This document shows, one piece after another, positions 49,469 through 58,287 of a stretch of 64,000 nt of DNA (the first letter of the stretch is position 1; every line of letters begins with the position of its first letter). A program made the position numbers and the translations under genes. Origin of the DNA: Micromonospora endolithica (GTDB taxonomy: Bacteria > Actinomycetota > Actinomycetes > Mycobacteriales > Micromonosporaceae). The stretch spans positions 124,001-188,000 of the forward strand of contig NZ_RBAK01000001.1 of NCBI RefSeq assembly GCF_003626595.1. Reading direction: 5' to 3'. The notes below the pieces were generated by a model that was not told where the DNA came from, ran no database searches, and saw only the letters and a list, made by a program, of their open reading frames with translations.

Positions 49469-50752
49469 TCAGCCGCCAGCGACAGACGGCGTCGGCGTCG
49501 GCGTCGGCGAGCCGCCGGCCACCGCGCCCGAATGCGGCACCCGGGTGGGGGCCGGCCGAAGCCCTGCGGGCACCGGCAGCGCGCTGCCCTTGACGAACTC
49601 GGCCCAGCTGACGTTCCACGCCGTCCAGCCATTGCCCTCAGTCAACTGGACCTCGGTGCCCTTGAAGGAGACCAGGTCGCCGACCTGGGTGATGTTCATC
49701 AGCCAATCCGCCGCGGCCGGGGAGACGTTGGTGCAGCCGTGCGAGACGTTGGTTTTGCCCTGGTCCCCCACCGACCACGGCGCGCTGTGGATGAACTCCC
49801 CGCCCCAGGTGAGCCGCTGAGCGTCCTCGACGTCGACGACGTAGCCGCCATTGGGCTCCCCCCGGGTGTCGAAGGTCGTGTACTGATGCTTCTCCATGAT
49901 CACCATCTTGCCGCTGGAGGTCGGCGTGCTGGGCTTGCCGAGGCTGACCGGGATCTTGCGGACGAGCCTCCCGTCGCGGAACACCGACATCTGCTTGGTG
50001 GCGTTGTCGACCTCCAGTGACACCTGCCGACCAATCGTGGAGGTCGCCTTGCGGTCAGCGTCGCCGACGTGGTCCTTGCCGATCGGCAGCCCTTCGAGTG
50101 CGGCCCGGACGCTGATGGTGGTGCCGGGGCGCCAGAAATCGGGTGCCCGGTAATACACCTGGGAACCGTCGGACACCCAGGACCAGGTGCCGGGCTGCGG
50201 CGGATTCGTTTTCACGAACAAACGGCGTTGGACATGCGCTCTGGCCTGCTTGGGGATGGGAGGGTCGAAGGCGACCGTTACCGGCATCGCCGTGCCGTAC
50301 GTGCGGTTCCCGGCGAAATACAACGTGCTGGTGATCGCCGGCTTCGTTGATTTCGGCATCGTGGTGAACGTGGTGTTGCGGACGACGGTCTTCCCCTTGG
50401 CCCCGGTGGCGGTCACCTCGGCGCTGTAGGTGCGCTGTGGCTGCAACGGTGAGATCGGTACCCACGCCGATCCATCCTCGCGGGGCTCCGCCTTGACCTC
50501 CACACCCTTGTCGTCGGTGATGCGCACCGCCGTGACCATGCCATTCTTGACTGCTGCGCCCACCTCGGCCGTGATCGGAACGTCACTCGCCCGGTCGGCC
50601 GGTGTGATGATCAGCTCCGGCGGCGCCCACCCCTCTGCCCCCTCTGCAGGGCGGGTGCCGGGCTTACGCTCGGTGGTGCATCCACCGAGAACCGCCGGTG
50701 TCGCCGCTGCGATCACCACCAACATCGTCAACCGCCGCTTCAACTTCGCCAT
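49469..50752 (-). CDS. L,D-transpeptidase with Ig-like domain, lipoprotein
   Basis: About 427 residues. Lipobox VLGGC near residue 25. Ig-like domains (about 45-240) precede a YkuD catalytic domain (about 240-365) with HSAPWSVGDQGKTNVSHGCTN, the intact SHGC motif. A Pro/Thr-rich C-terminus follows. This is the Ldt(Mt2)-type architecture that makes 3-3 peptidoglycan cross-links. The ATG at 50752 is chosen because GGGGGG lies just upstream. Stop near 49469. Confidence 0.9.
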   Translation of the reverse strand: MAKLKRRLTMLVVIAAATPAVLGGCTTERKPGTRPAEGAEGWAPPELIITPADRASDVPITAEVGAAVKNGMVTAVRITDDKGVEVKAEPREDGSAWVPISPLQPQRTYSAEVTATGAKGKTVVRNTTFTTMPKSTKPAITSTLYFAGNRTYGTAMPVTVAFDPPIPKQARAHVQRRLFVKTNPPQPGTWSWVSDGSQVYYRAPDFWRPGTTISVRAALEGLPIGKDHVGDADRKATSTIGRQVSLEVDNATKQMSVFRDGRLVRKIPVSLGKPSTPTSSGKMVIMEKHQYTTFDTRGEPNGGYVVDVEDAQRLTWGGEFIHSAPWSVGDQGKTNVSHGCTNVSPAAADWLMNITQVGDLVSFKGTEVQLTEGNGWTAWNVSWAEFVKGSALPVPAGLRPAPTRVPHSGAVAGGSPTPTPTPSVAGG

Positions 50753-50773
50753 GCGTCCCCCCGCGTCTATCAC

Positions 50774-51066
50774 GTGCCCTCGTCACATTCTGTCGACATC
50801 ACGGAGCTATTCCCGCGATTTCGAACAACTCGGATCTGATGCTCGACCAGCACAGGACGCGGCGCTCCAGATCGCACACTCGTCGTTCAGGAATGGCCTG
50901 CCGGAATCTCTCTCGCTGGCGATACAGCAGGTAGCGGATACCGCGCACCGCCAGGTCGGACATGCCGAGGGGTCGCCGGCCGCGAGGTGTCGGACGGCAA
51001 ACGCCGACAATGACTACGGCGATGCCTCACGCGGCCCGCGCACCGACGACATGCGTAGCCGCGTCC
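50774..51066. other. Intergenic, nothing recognised
   Basis: Almost 300 nt between the divergent L,D-transpeptidase and DUF5990-like genes. No coding signal or repeat is evident apart from the promoter at its right edge. Confidence 0.4.
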
Positions 51067-51080
51067 TACAGTCGGACTGT
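51067..51080 (+). promoter_or_regulatory. Leaderless promoter and palindrome
   Basis: TACAGT (51067-51072) is a TANNNT -10 placed 6 nt before the GTG at 51079, as in leaderless actinobacterial genes. ACAGTC-G-GACTGT (51068-51080) is a perfect palindrome on top of it. Confidence 0.55.
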
Positions 51081-51522
51081 GCGGATTCGGATCGAGGGCA
51101 GCGACCTGCCGGGGCGGCGCGCCGGCGCGGCGGCCGACGCGCTGCGGCTGAGCAACGTGCACGTCGGGGTGCAACGCAAGGCCGAGGTGATCGACCGCGT
51201 GCGAGCCGATGCGTCGGAGGCGACCTGGGAGATCGAGGTGACCAGCCGCGACGTGAACGGGCTGCTCGACGTCGGCGGGCCGTGGGTGCACGGCCGGCCC
51301 GGGGCGCGATTCCTCTACCTCAGCTGGGGTGCGGTGACAGACGACGAGTTCGCGATGTTCCGCCGCGCGAAGCTGTTGTTCGACGACGTCCCGGGCGAGC
51401 TGCTGCGCGCCGCGCACGACGGCGCGGGAGCGCTAGTCGGGCGACTCGGGTTGACTGACGCCACGGGCGGGCCGCGGTGCGCCCGAGTCCGCCCGCCCAG
51501 CATCACCTGGACGGTGGAGTAG
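51079..51522 (+). CDS. DUF5990-like protein
   Basis: About 147 residues. VRIRIEGSDLPGR, NVHVGVQRK, GPWVHGRPGARFLYLSWG and a closing ITWTVE are typical of the small DUF5990 proteins of actinobacteria, whose role is unknown. The GTG at 51079 is chosen because of the -10 just upstream and because earlier codons look non-coding. Confidence 0.7.
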   Translation: MRIRIEGSDLPGRRAGAAADALRLSNVHVGVQRKAEVIDRVRADASEATWEIEVTSRDVNGLLDVGGPWVHGRPGARFLYLSWGAVTDDEFAMFRRAKLLFDDVPGELLRAAHDGAGALVGRLGLTDATGGPRCARVRPPSITWTVE

Positions 51523-52167
51523 CGCAGCTCCACCCGCAAGCAAATCAGTGCCGAGGTCTTCCAGGCCGGAGCATCCGAGGTCTGCGCTATCCCGGCCGAA
51601 GCGCCGGTTAAGAGACGGGCAGTTTCGTTCGGGGCGCTAAGCCGTCCTCACTCACCCGGTTCGACCGGTTGCCGTTGGTGGCGTTCGTCTTCGTACAACT
51701 ACAGCCTGCACCTCTGAGCCGGCCCGATTTCCATACATCGACGCGACCGGAGCACCAATCGCCGCCGCTGATGATCGAGAACAGACGCCTCGGGACCACC
51801 CGCGCCCCGATCTATGACGCGCGTGCGAGTCCGATCAAGATCTCGCCCATACCAGCGCTCAAGCCCGGCATCGCCCGGTCGACGAAGTCATCGGCATGGC
51901 CCTGGGTGGCGCTGAAGGCGCGTCGCGATGCAGTGGCCCGTCGACGACCGGAGCAATGAACTCGACGACCCGGACGGTCAAGAGTGCCGGCTGCCAACGC
52001 AGACTTATCGTGAGGGAGCGGGCCGCGGCCTGCGCCCGAGGGCCGGGACAGGATGCGCGTGTTAGGCCACGCGGTCGCCGCTCAGGTTGCGGTGCCGGCG
52101 GTGGCCAGCTCGACGTCGAACAGGCCCCGCACAGTCGGCGGCATCCGCCGTGCGAGCATCCGTGCGG
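51523..52167. other. Intergenic with a minus-strand gene fragment
   Basis: Mostly without signal. On the minus strand about 51812-51940 encodes a coding-like C-terminal end (ATQGHADDFVDRAMPG, then SAGMGEILIGLARAS and stop) with no start or upstream part. It is probably the tail of a lost gene whose family I cannot name. Confidence 0.35.
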
Positions 52168-52908
52168 TCATGTCCCGTCCGCCGAGCAGCAGGAGCATCC
52201 CGGCCGGCACGCGCACGCGTCACCCTCGGCGGCACCGGCTACGGCGTCGGCGCGGGTGTTGGCCAGCGGGACGGCGCAGCAGGCATCACCGCGCCACGCC
52301 TCGCGGCCTTCCTTAACCGCCACGGCGGCGATGACCAGCGCGGCGATGGGGTCGGCCCAGGACCACCCGAACAGGCTGTTCACCCCGAGGCCCACGAGCA
52401 GGACGGCGGACAGGTACGTGCACAGAAGCGTCTGCTTGGAATCGGCAACCGCCGAGCGTGAGCCGAGTTCCCGGCCGGCGCGGCGCTGCGCGTAGGACAG
52501 CACCGGCATGATCGCCAGCGACAGTGCCGCCAGCACCAGACCGATGCTGGAGTGCTCGGCCTCGGCGCCGCCGATCAGCGCCCGCACCGACTCCACGGTC
52601 ACATAGGCGGCGAGAGCGAAGAAGGAGACCGCGATGACGCGTAGCGCCACCTTCTCCCGAGCTTCCGGGTCGGGGCCGGCGAACTGCCACGCCACCGCCG
52701 CCGCCGACGCCACCTCGATCACCGAGTCCAGGCCGAAGCCGATCAGCGCGGTCGACGACGCGATCGTGCCGGCGGTGATCGCCACAATCGCCTCGATGAC
52801 GTTGTAGGTGATCGTGGCGGCGACGAGCAGCCGCACCCGGCGGGCGAGCACCTGACGACGCGCCGCCGACGGTGCTGCCGGCGTCAGGTTGATCAAGGGC
52901 AGGTTCAT
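52168..52908 (-). CDS. CDF-type cation transporter, copy 2, Cys-rich tail
   Basis: About 246 residues. FGLDSVIEVASAAAVAW and WADPIAALVIAAVAVKEG are the metal-binding helices shared with copy 1. The tail adds GDACCAVPL and GDACACRPGCSCCSADGT, eight or more cysteines absent from copy 1 (which ends in Asp residues). The tail probably captures a soft metal such as cadmium or lead. The ATG at 52908 overlaps the repressor stop (TGATG). Confidence 0.86.
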   Translation of the reverse strand: MNLPLINLTPAAPSAARRQVLARRVRLLVAATITYNVIEAIVAITAGTIASSTALIGFGLDSVIEVASAAAVAWQFAGPDPEAREKVALRVIAVSFFALAAYVTVESVRALIGGAEAEHSSIGLVLAALSLAIMPVLSYAQRRAGRELGSRSAVADSKQTLLCTYLSAVLLVGLGVNSLFGWSWADPIAALVIAAVAVKEGREAWRGDACCAVPLANTRADAVAGAAEGDACACRPGCSCCSADGT

Positions 52909-53237
52909 CAGCAGCAGCCCTTCTCGTCGGATTCCGGGCACGCGGCTGGGTCGACGGCCAAGACGAGGCCGAGCAGGTCCGCAAGGGCATGTGCCAGGCG
53001 GGCGTCGGCCAGCTCATAGCGCGTGCGGCGGCCCTGCGGCGCCGCGACCACCAGACCGCAACCGCGCAGGCACGACAAATGGTTCGACAGGTTTTGCCGG
53101 GTCGTGCCCAGCAGCTCCGCCAGTTCGGCCGGATAACCTGGCCCGTCGCGCAGGGCCAGCAGCAGCCGCGCCCGTGTCGGATCCGACAGGGCATGGCCGA
53201 AGCGGGCCAACACCTGCCCGTGCGTCAACGTCTCCAC
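52908..53237 (-). CDS. CmtR-like ArsR-family metal sensor, copy 2
   Basis: About 109 residues. LSNHLSCLRGCGLVVAAPQGR has the CmtR-type cysteine pair, and the end carries AACPESDEKGCC. The GTG at 53237 is chosen because a TANNNT -10 (TACTAT, 53250-53245) ends 7 nt upstream, making a leaderless mRNA; ATG 53258 is in frame but lies inside the operator. It is translationally coupled to the Cys-tailed CDF gene. Confidence 0.88.
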   Translation of the reverse strand: METLTHGQVLARFGHALSDPTRARLLLALRDGPGYPAELAELLGTTRQNLSNHLSCLRGCGLVVAAPQGRRTRYELADARLAHALADLLGLVLAVDPAACPESDEKGCC

Positions 53238-53244
53238 GCCACGG

Positions 53245-53265
53245 ATAGTACATCCCATGATGTAC
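53245..53265. promoter_or_regulatory. CmtR-type operator, copy 2
   Basis: GTACAT (53248-53253) and ATGTAC (53260-53265) form a perfect dyad with a 6-nt centre, overlapping the minus-strand -10. The plus-strand block AGTACATC recurs at 32.62 kb. Confidence 0.75.
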
Positions 53266-53411
53266 CAAACAAGGCGACCGGCAGCTCCCACATACAGCAA
53301 ACCCTCAGCCGACATCCATGCCGGCGGTAAAGCCTGCGCTGTATTCTCGCCTGGGTTGAGCAGGGGCGGGGCCGCTAGCGGGTTGCCCTGTTGGACAGCG
53401 AGGGGTGTTTT

Positions 53412-54218
53412 ATGCCGGCGAAGAATGCCAAGGCGCGCAAGCGCACCGCCAGGACCGCCACGGCGGCCGGTGCGAGCGCGGCGCGTTCCACGCCGGCGGC
53501 AGCGAACAGCGCCAGGGCCCAGGCGAAGGCGAACGCGGGCAAGGCGGCACGCAAGATCCGCAAATCTGGCATGAGCACGAACATGAAAGTCACCCTCGGC
53601 ATCGTCGCCGCCGCCCTTGTCGCGCTGATCGGCATCGTGGTGACCAACCAGGGTGACAACACCCCCGCGCCGGCCGCCACGTCCGAGACGCTCGTGCGCG
53701 CCGACAGTCACCGGCTGTCGACCGCCTCCGACGGCAAGGTCACCGTCGTGGAGTTCCTCGACTTCGAATGCGAAGCCTGCCTGGCCGCCTATCCGGGAGT
53801 GGAGAAGCTGCGCGCCGAGTACGGCGACCGGATCACCTACGTGGTGCGCTACTTCCCCATCCCCAGCCACCCGAATGCCTACAACGCGGCACACGCCGCC
53901 GAGGCCGCCGCTAGGCAGGGCAAGTTCGAGCCGATGTACAAGAAGCTGTTCGACACCGCCACCGCCTGGGGACACCAGCAGCAGCCGCAGACCACCGTCT
54001 TCGAGGGCTACGCCCAGGAGCTGGGCCTGGACATAACCCGCTACAAGGCCGACGTGGCCAGCGCCGAGGTCGACGCCCGGGTCAAGGCCGACGCCGCCGA
54101 CGGCGAAGCGCTGGGCGTGCAGGGCACCCCGACCTTCTTCATCAACGGCGCCAAGTACACCGACCGGCCCACCTACGAGGGCCTGAAGGCGGCTATCGAC
54201 CAGTCCCTGGCGTCATGA
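53412..54218 (+). CDS. DsbA-like thiol oxidoreductase, copy 2, with basic N-terminal extension
   Basis: About 268 residues. Residues 1-53 are a Lys/Arg/Ala-rich cytoplasmic segment (MPAKNAKARKRTARTATAAG and so on) absent in copy 1. A membrane anchor at about 58-78 and the thioredoxin fold follow, with FECEACLAAYPG and GVQGTPTFFING. GAGGGG upstream supports ATG 53412. A second possible start at 53571 would remove the extension. Partner of the VKOR gene, which overlaps its stop. Confidence 0.88.
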   Translation: MPAKNAKARKRTARTATAAGASAARSTPAAANSARAQAKANAGKAARKIRKSGMSTNMKVTLGIVAAALVALIGIVVTNQGDNTPAPAATSETLVRADSHRLSTASDGKVTVVEFLDFECEACLAAYPGVEKLRAEYGDRITYVVRYFPIPSHPNAYNAAHAAEAAARQGKFEPMYKKLFDTATAWGHQQQPQTTVFEGYAQELGLDITRYKADVASAEVDARVKADAADGEALGVQGTPTFFINGAKYTDRPTYEGLKAAIDQSLAS

Positions 54219-54853
54219 GCCAGACGCTGACCTACAACACCACGGCCGACGACGTCGACACCGCGGCGAAGGCTGGACTGTCGGACCGCCTGATCGGGTG
54301 GGTCCTGATGATCGGCGGGCTCGTCGGCGCTCTCGCGGCGTTCGTCCTGACGGTCGAAAAGATGGCCCTGCTCAAGAACCCGGCCTACGTACCGAGCTGC
54401 TCCATCAACCCCGTCCTGTCCTGCGGCTCCATCATGACCACCAGCCAGGCCGAGGTGTTCGGCTTCGCCAACCCCCTCATCGGCCTCGCCACATTCCCCG
54501 TCGTGGCCGCCACCGGCGCCGCCATACTGGCGAAGGCCTGGCTACCCCGCTGGTGGTGGCTCGCCCTACAAGCCGGCGTGGTCTTCGGCGTCGCGTTCGT
54601 GCACTGGCTGTTCTTCCAGAGCCTCTACCGCATCGGCGCACTCTGCCCGTACTGCATGATCGTTTGGGTCGTTATGATCGTGCTGTTCACCTACACCACC
54701 CTGCACAACCTCGACCGAGGCCACCTTCCCGCACCCCGCAAGCTCACTGACGCCCTGGTGCGCATTCACAGCGCCATCCCGACACTCTGGCTGCTGACCC
54801 TCGCCGTGTTGATCGCCATCCAGTTCTGGAGCTACTGGAGAACCCTCATCTGA
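54215..54853 (+). CDS. VKOR-family protein, copy 2
   Basis: 212 residues, five membrane helices. CSINPVLSCGSIMTTSQAEV and IGALCPYCMIVW keep both cysteine pairs. Sequence and length are close to copy 1 at 36.1 kb. It reoxidises the DsbA-like protein encoded just upstream. Confidence 0.92.
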   Translation: MSQTLTYNTTADDVDTAAKAGLSDRLIGWVLMIGGLVGALAAFVLTVEKMALLKNPAYVPSCSINPVLSCGSIMTTSQAEVFGFANPLIGLATFPVVAATGAAILAKAWLPRWWWLALQAGVVFGVAFVHWLFFQSLYRIGALCPYCMIVWVVMIVLFTYTTLHNLDRGHLPAPRKLTDALVRIHSAIPTLWLLTLAVLIAIQFWSYWRTLI

Positions 54854-55209
54854 CCGCCGACGGCGAGCATTCCAAGCCGGGTGAGCCGAACCGAGGCAGT
54901 GACTCCGGACAGCTCAAGCAGGACCACCAACGTCGAACGCTGCTTGCCGGGGCATGCTACGCACACTGGGCAGGTGAAGGTGACGAACGGAGCAGCCCGC
55001 GGGCATCACCCCGTGGGAGGTCGACAAGGGTCAACGGCAACGGCTGCACGATTCTCGGCAGTAGGCCCACGGCGCGGGCATTGAGGGCATCTCCAAGATG
55101 ACGGAGGAGCATCTGCGCAAGGTTGGCAGGCGCGAGCAGCCCCAGATGGCCAAACGTCAGGCTGGGCGGCCATAGCCCCCGAGCGGCGCCGCACACGTCG
55201 CGGCGTTGC
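54854..55209. other. Intergenic with unassigned coding-like scraps
   Basis: A plus-strand stretch near 55085-55180 reads SKMTEEHLRKVGRREQPQ followed by a stop and lacks a start. No complete gene or strong repeat. Confidence 0.3.
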
Positions 55210-55320
55210 TCACGGTGCTGAACCAATGGTGGCGAGCAGGTCCCAACAGGCCTGCTCGCATGCCCGGCAAGACTCGGCGCAGATGCGGCAGTGCTGTGCA
55301 CTTCCGGACGGACGCAAAGC
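55210..55320 (-). pseudogene. C-terminal relic of a DUF326 four-helix copper-binding protein
   Basis: The minus strand encodes QHCRICAESCRACEQACWDL and a short end before the stop at 55210. Five cysteines at 3- or 4-residue spacing are the hallmark of the last helix of DUF326 (copper storage, Csp-type) proteins of about 110-130 residues. The upstream part is gone and replaced by the end of the OsmC gene. No start codon. A truncated copper-binding gene. Confidence 0.6.
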
Positions 55321-55340
55321 CCGGGTGGCGCCAGGAAACC

Positions 55341-55784
55341 TCAGTCCCGATCGAAACCGGCAGCCTTGACGAGTGAGATGGGAGTGCCAAGTTCGACGGT
55401 ACGGGAGACGGTGCAGAGCCGGTCGTGCGACTGCTGCATCGACCTGGGCAGTGCCTCGCGTGCCTTGTCGCCGTCCGCGCCCGCCGGGAACGTCACCGTG
55501 AACTCGACCGTGAGGTTCTGCATCCGGTTTCCTCCGGCCGCGTCCCGGATTTTGTCGCCAGTGACTCCGACGGAGAACTGGGTCGGTTCGGCGCGGCGGC
55601 TGGTGATGTAGTCGACGTCTACGGCGGTACAGCCGCCGATGGCGGCCAGCAGCAGCTCCACCGGCGTGAAGCTGGCATCCTCACCCGTGCCCATCGACAT
55701 CGATCCGCCTCGGGCGTTCCGCACGACGTATTTTCCCACGCTGGTGCGCTCGATCTCCACCGAGCGGAAGCTGTCCTCACTCAT
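55341..55784 (-). CDS. OsmC-family peroxiredoxin-like protein
   Basis: About 147 residues. FTPVELLLAAIGGCTAVDVDY holds the first redox Cys and SHDRLCTVSRTVE the second, the pair that reduces organic peroxides in OsmC/Ohr proteins. The ATG at 55784 lies 7 nt after TAGCGT on the minus strand, a leaderless arrangement. Monocistronic. Thiol-stress defence fits the metal context. Confidence 0.88.
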   Translation of the reverse strand: MSEDSFRSVEIERTSVGKYVVRNARGGSMSMGTGEDASFTPVELLLAAIGGCTAVDVDYITSRRAEPTQFSVGVTGDKIRDAAGGNRMQNLTVEFTVTFPAGADGDKAREALPRSMQQSHDRLCTVSRTVELGTPISLVKAAGFDRD

Positions 55785-56356
55785 GACCGGGACGCTACCC
55801 AGGCCTTCTGGCCCCCGAGTCACCGGCCTAGCCGACCGATCGCCCATCCTCTACTGCCAGTGACTGCCATGCCAGGACAGCGTCGATCAGAAGTGCCGCA
55901 CCGGCGCCGTGTGGGCCACCCACCTCGGTCTCAGCTAAAGGTTCGAGCCGTGCCCCACCGGTGCCGGTACTTCTCGGGACCAAATGCGTCGGCGAACAGG
56001 AACTGGTACCTCTTGCGCTCGTCGTCGACATTGCGCGGGTTGTGGACTGGCGACGTCAATCATCGGCTGTTGTGCAGGGGGCTGCCCGCGTAGTCAGGGA
56101 CGGGTCTTCGCCTTGCTGAACACGGGCGGCACGTCGTACACCGACAGCTCCGGGCGGGGTCGCCCGTCGGACGTGGTTACGCCCACCGGCGCTCGAGCGC
56201 GGTGTCCGCGCCGGCCGGGTGCACAAAGAAACGGGGGCGATACCTGCGCCGGGCGCAGCCGCAAGACGCCCCATTGGTTGAGTCACTGCCTGCTCGACTG
56301 CCATAACGCCAGGCCATGCACCTCGCGGCCCGCCGGAGCAGCCAGAAGCCATCCCT
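55785..56356. other. Intergenic with coding-like C-terminal fragments on the minus strand
   Basis: One minus-strand frame (about 55940-56045) reads NPRNVDDERKRYQFLFADAF, then GPEKYRHRWGTARTFS and a stop. A second (about 56096-56225) reads VHPAGADTALERPVGVTTSD, then GRPRPELSVYDVPPVFSKAK and a stop. Both have GC-rich third positions and no convincing upstream parts. They look like remnants of one or two genes that I cannot identify. Confidence 0.35.
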
Positions 56357-56890
56357 CTACCCCATGAACACGGTAGGCCGGGTGGGTTTGCTCCGCCGCT
56401 GCTCGTTCTGTTTTCGCCACCCGTACCGGGTCACGCCCTGCGGCTTGAACACCGAGAGGATCACGGTGAGGAGCAGCATTACCAGGCCACCGACGGAATG
56501 GAGCAGTGTTCCAGGCAACCCGCGCGGATCGGGGCTGGACGCCGCCGCCTGCGCCAGGTAGCTCACGGTCTGTGTCTCTAGCAGCAGGATGGTTGCGGCA
56601 AAGACGGTGAGCAGGAGTTTTGCCAACACCCAGTAGTGCCGGAACAGGCCCCACGGCGTGCCTAGCGCGTTGACGGTCCCAACGAGCACCGATGCGAGAG
56701 CCAGCGGGACGATGGCGTACAGGATGATCACTTCCATCGCGAAGTACGCGCCACGAACCGTCTGGACGCTTTGACTGGTCACCGCGGTGACGTCGAGAGC
56801 GAGGTAGGCGAGGACCGCGCCCAGCCAACCGACCGAAGTGGCGACGTGGATGGTCAGCACGGCCTTACGCAGACGGGGAGACATGGTCAT
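56357..56890 (-). CDS. DUF2269-like integral membrane protein
   Basis: 177 residues, four helices. VLTIHVATSVGWLGAVLAYLA is the N-terminal signature with a helix-borne His; LFRHYWVLAKLLLTVFAATILL follows in helix 3. The family is uncharacterised. It overlaps the upstream small gene (ATGA). The pair is divergent from a TetR regulator. Confidence 0.7.
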   Translation of the reverse strand: MTMSPRLRKAVLTIHVATSVGWLGAVLAYLALDVTAVTSQSVQTVRGAYFAMEVIILYAIVPLALASVLVGTVNALGTPWGLFRHYWVLAKLLLTVFAATILLLETQTVSYLAQAAASSPDPRGLPGTLLHSVGGLVMLLLTVILSVFKPQGVTRYGWRKQNEQRRSKPTRPTVFMG

Positions 56891-57174
56891 CGATAGCTTC
56901 CGTGCGACGCGTGGTTCGCGCCGGGACTACTGACGAAGACTGCCGGTATGTCGCCGTCGGGCGTTGGTGCGCCGGTGGCAGCGGCGTGCCGGCCGGGACC
57001 GTGGCCGCTGCCGGTAATCGCCAGGATCACGGCCAGCAGGATCAGGACGCCGACGATGACCGCGGACACCTTCACCCAACGCGGCGCCCGGGGAGGTTCG
57101 CTGCGGGGCGACCCACGGTCGGAGTCCAGGCCGGTGCCCTCGCCAGCTGGGCGGGAGCGGGGCGGATCTGTCAT
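56887..57174 (-). CDS. Small single-helix membrane protein
   Basis: 95 residues from ATG 57174 (GGGAGGAAG upstream). A basic/Pro-rich N-terminus is followed by one helix (VSAVIVGVLILLAVILAI) and an outer tail with several His residues (GSGHGPGRHAA, NHASHG). It may be a metal-binding or accessory subunit for the DUF2269 protein with which it is coupled. No family recognised. Confidence 0.65.
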   Translation of the reverse strand: MTDPPRSRPAGEGTGLDSDRGSPRSEPPRAPRWVKVSAVIVGVLILLAVILAITGSGHGPGRHAAATGAPTPDGDIPAVFVSSPGANHASHGSYR

Positions 57175-57262
57175 GAGCTTCCTCCCGGGTGACCTTTTGC
57201 GAGACACTTCGCCTCCATCAAATCATAGTGTTCTGGTGGTAGCCATCCCGTATGCTTTGGTG

Positions 57263-57841
57263 GTGCCGAAGTTGTGGAACACGACGATCGAGGCGCATCG
57301 CCAGACGGTGCGCGACGCGATCTTGGAAACCACCTGGGCGCTGGTGAGCAAGCATGGGTTGATGTCGGTGACGATGACGCAGATCGCCGAGAAGGCCGGC
57401 ATCGGTCGCGCCACGCTGTACAAGTACTTCCCGGATGTCGAGTCCATCCTGACCGCCCAGCATGAACGTCACGTCGCCAGCCACCTCGCGCATCTCACTG
57501 AACTCCGCGACCAACCCGGCACCGCGGGCGAGCGGCTCGAAGCGGTTCTCCAGCGCTACGCCATCATGTGCCACTACCGGCAGCGACACGGCACGGAAGA
57601 ACTGGCGGCACTCCTGCACCGAAATGAGCATGTCGCTAACGCTCAGCAGCAGCTCATCGACCTGTTCCGAGACCTGCTGACCGAGGTCGCCGCAGGCGAA
57701 CTGCGCGACGACGTCGCGCCTGACGAGCTTGCGAGCTACTGCCTGCACGCTCTCACCGCAGCCAGCAGTATGCCGAGCGATGCCGCAGTCAACCGCCTTG
57801 TCGCGGTCACGCTGGCCGGGCTACGGCCTCCACCCTCGTAA
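57263..57841 (+). CDS. TetR-family regulator
   Basis: About 192 residues. The N-terminal HTH MTQIAEKAGIGRATLYKYFP is clear. TATGCT (57251-57256) ends 6 nt before the GTG at 57263, so a leaderless start is likely; GTG 57260 is also in frame. It is divergent from the DUF2269 pair, which it probably regulates. The effector is unknown. Confidence 0.85.
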   Translation: MPKLWNTTIEAHRQTVRDAILETTWALVSKHGLMSVTMTQIAEKAGIGRATLYKYFPDVESILTAQHERHVASHLAHLTELRDQPGTAGERLEAVLQRYAIMCHYRQRHGTEELAALLHRNEHVANAQQQLIDLFRDLLTEVAAGELRDDVAPDELASYCLHALTAASSMPSDAAVNRLVAVTLAGLRPPPS

Positions 57842-58184
57842 GCCCAGAACCGGGGATGCACCAGCAGGACCGGGAGACCTTCGGCAGGCGGCCACAGGGT
57901 TAATCATCGCTGCGAACAGCGTGGCGTTCCACTACACCGGGCGCGGTGCGCGAACAGCCGTTCCCCGAACTCTGTGCCGATTACGAGAGACCGCCTATTC
58001 GCGGTCCTGGCCAGCGGGGAGCACGTGAAGCCGCCTGCCACGCCCGGAGCGGGACGGCAACTGCCATGGGTTACGCGGACTGCTCCCGTTGCTGCGGGCT
58101 GGGCGCCTGGAGCAACGAGCAGGCTCGCCTGCAGGACTGGTGCATGAGGCGAGACCCAGAACCGCGCGAGCCACCCGCTCCGGA
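57842..58184. other. Intergenic, nothing recognised
   Basis: About 340 nt without a supported gene, between the TetR gene and the terminator of the MFS gene. Confidence 0.4.
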
Positions 58185-58223
58185 CTCTGGCGTGGACGTC
58201 GGTCTTCGACGTCCACGCCAGAG
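58185..58223 (-). terminator. Terminator of the MFS exporter gene
   Basis: A perfect 16-bp stem (58185-58200 with 58208-58223) with a 7-nt loop lies 64 nt downstream of the minus-strand stop. Confidence 0.88.
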
Positions 58224-58287
58224 GAGTGATCTTCAAAGTGCCGATGGTAGCCAGTCCCGCCGCGACCGCCTCCAGCACGCAGGCTGT

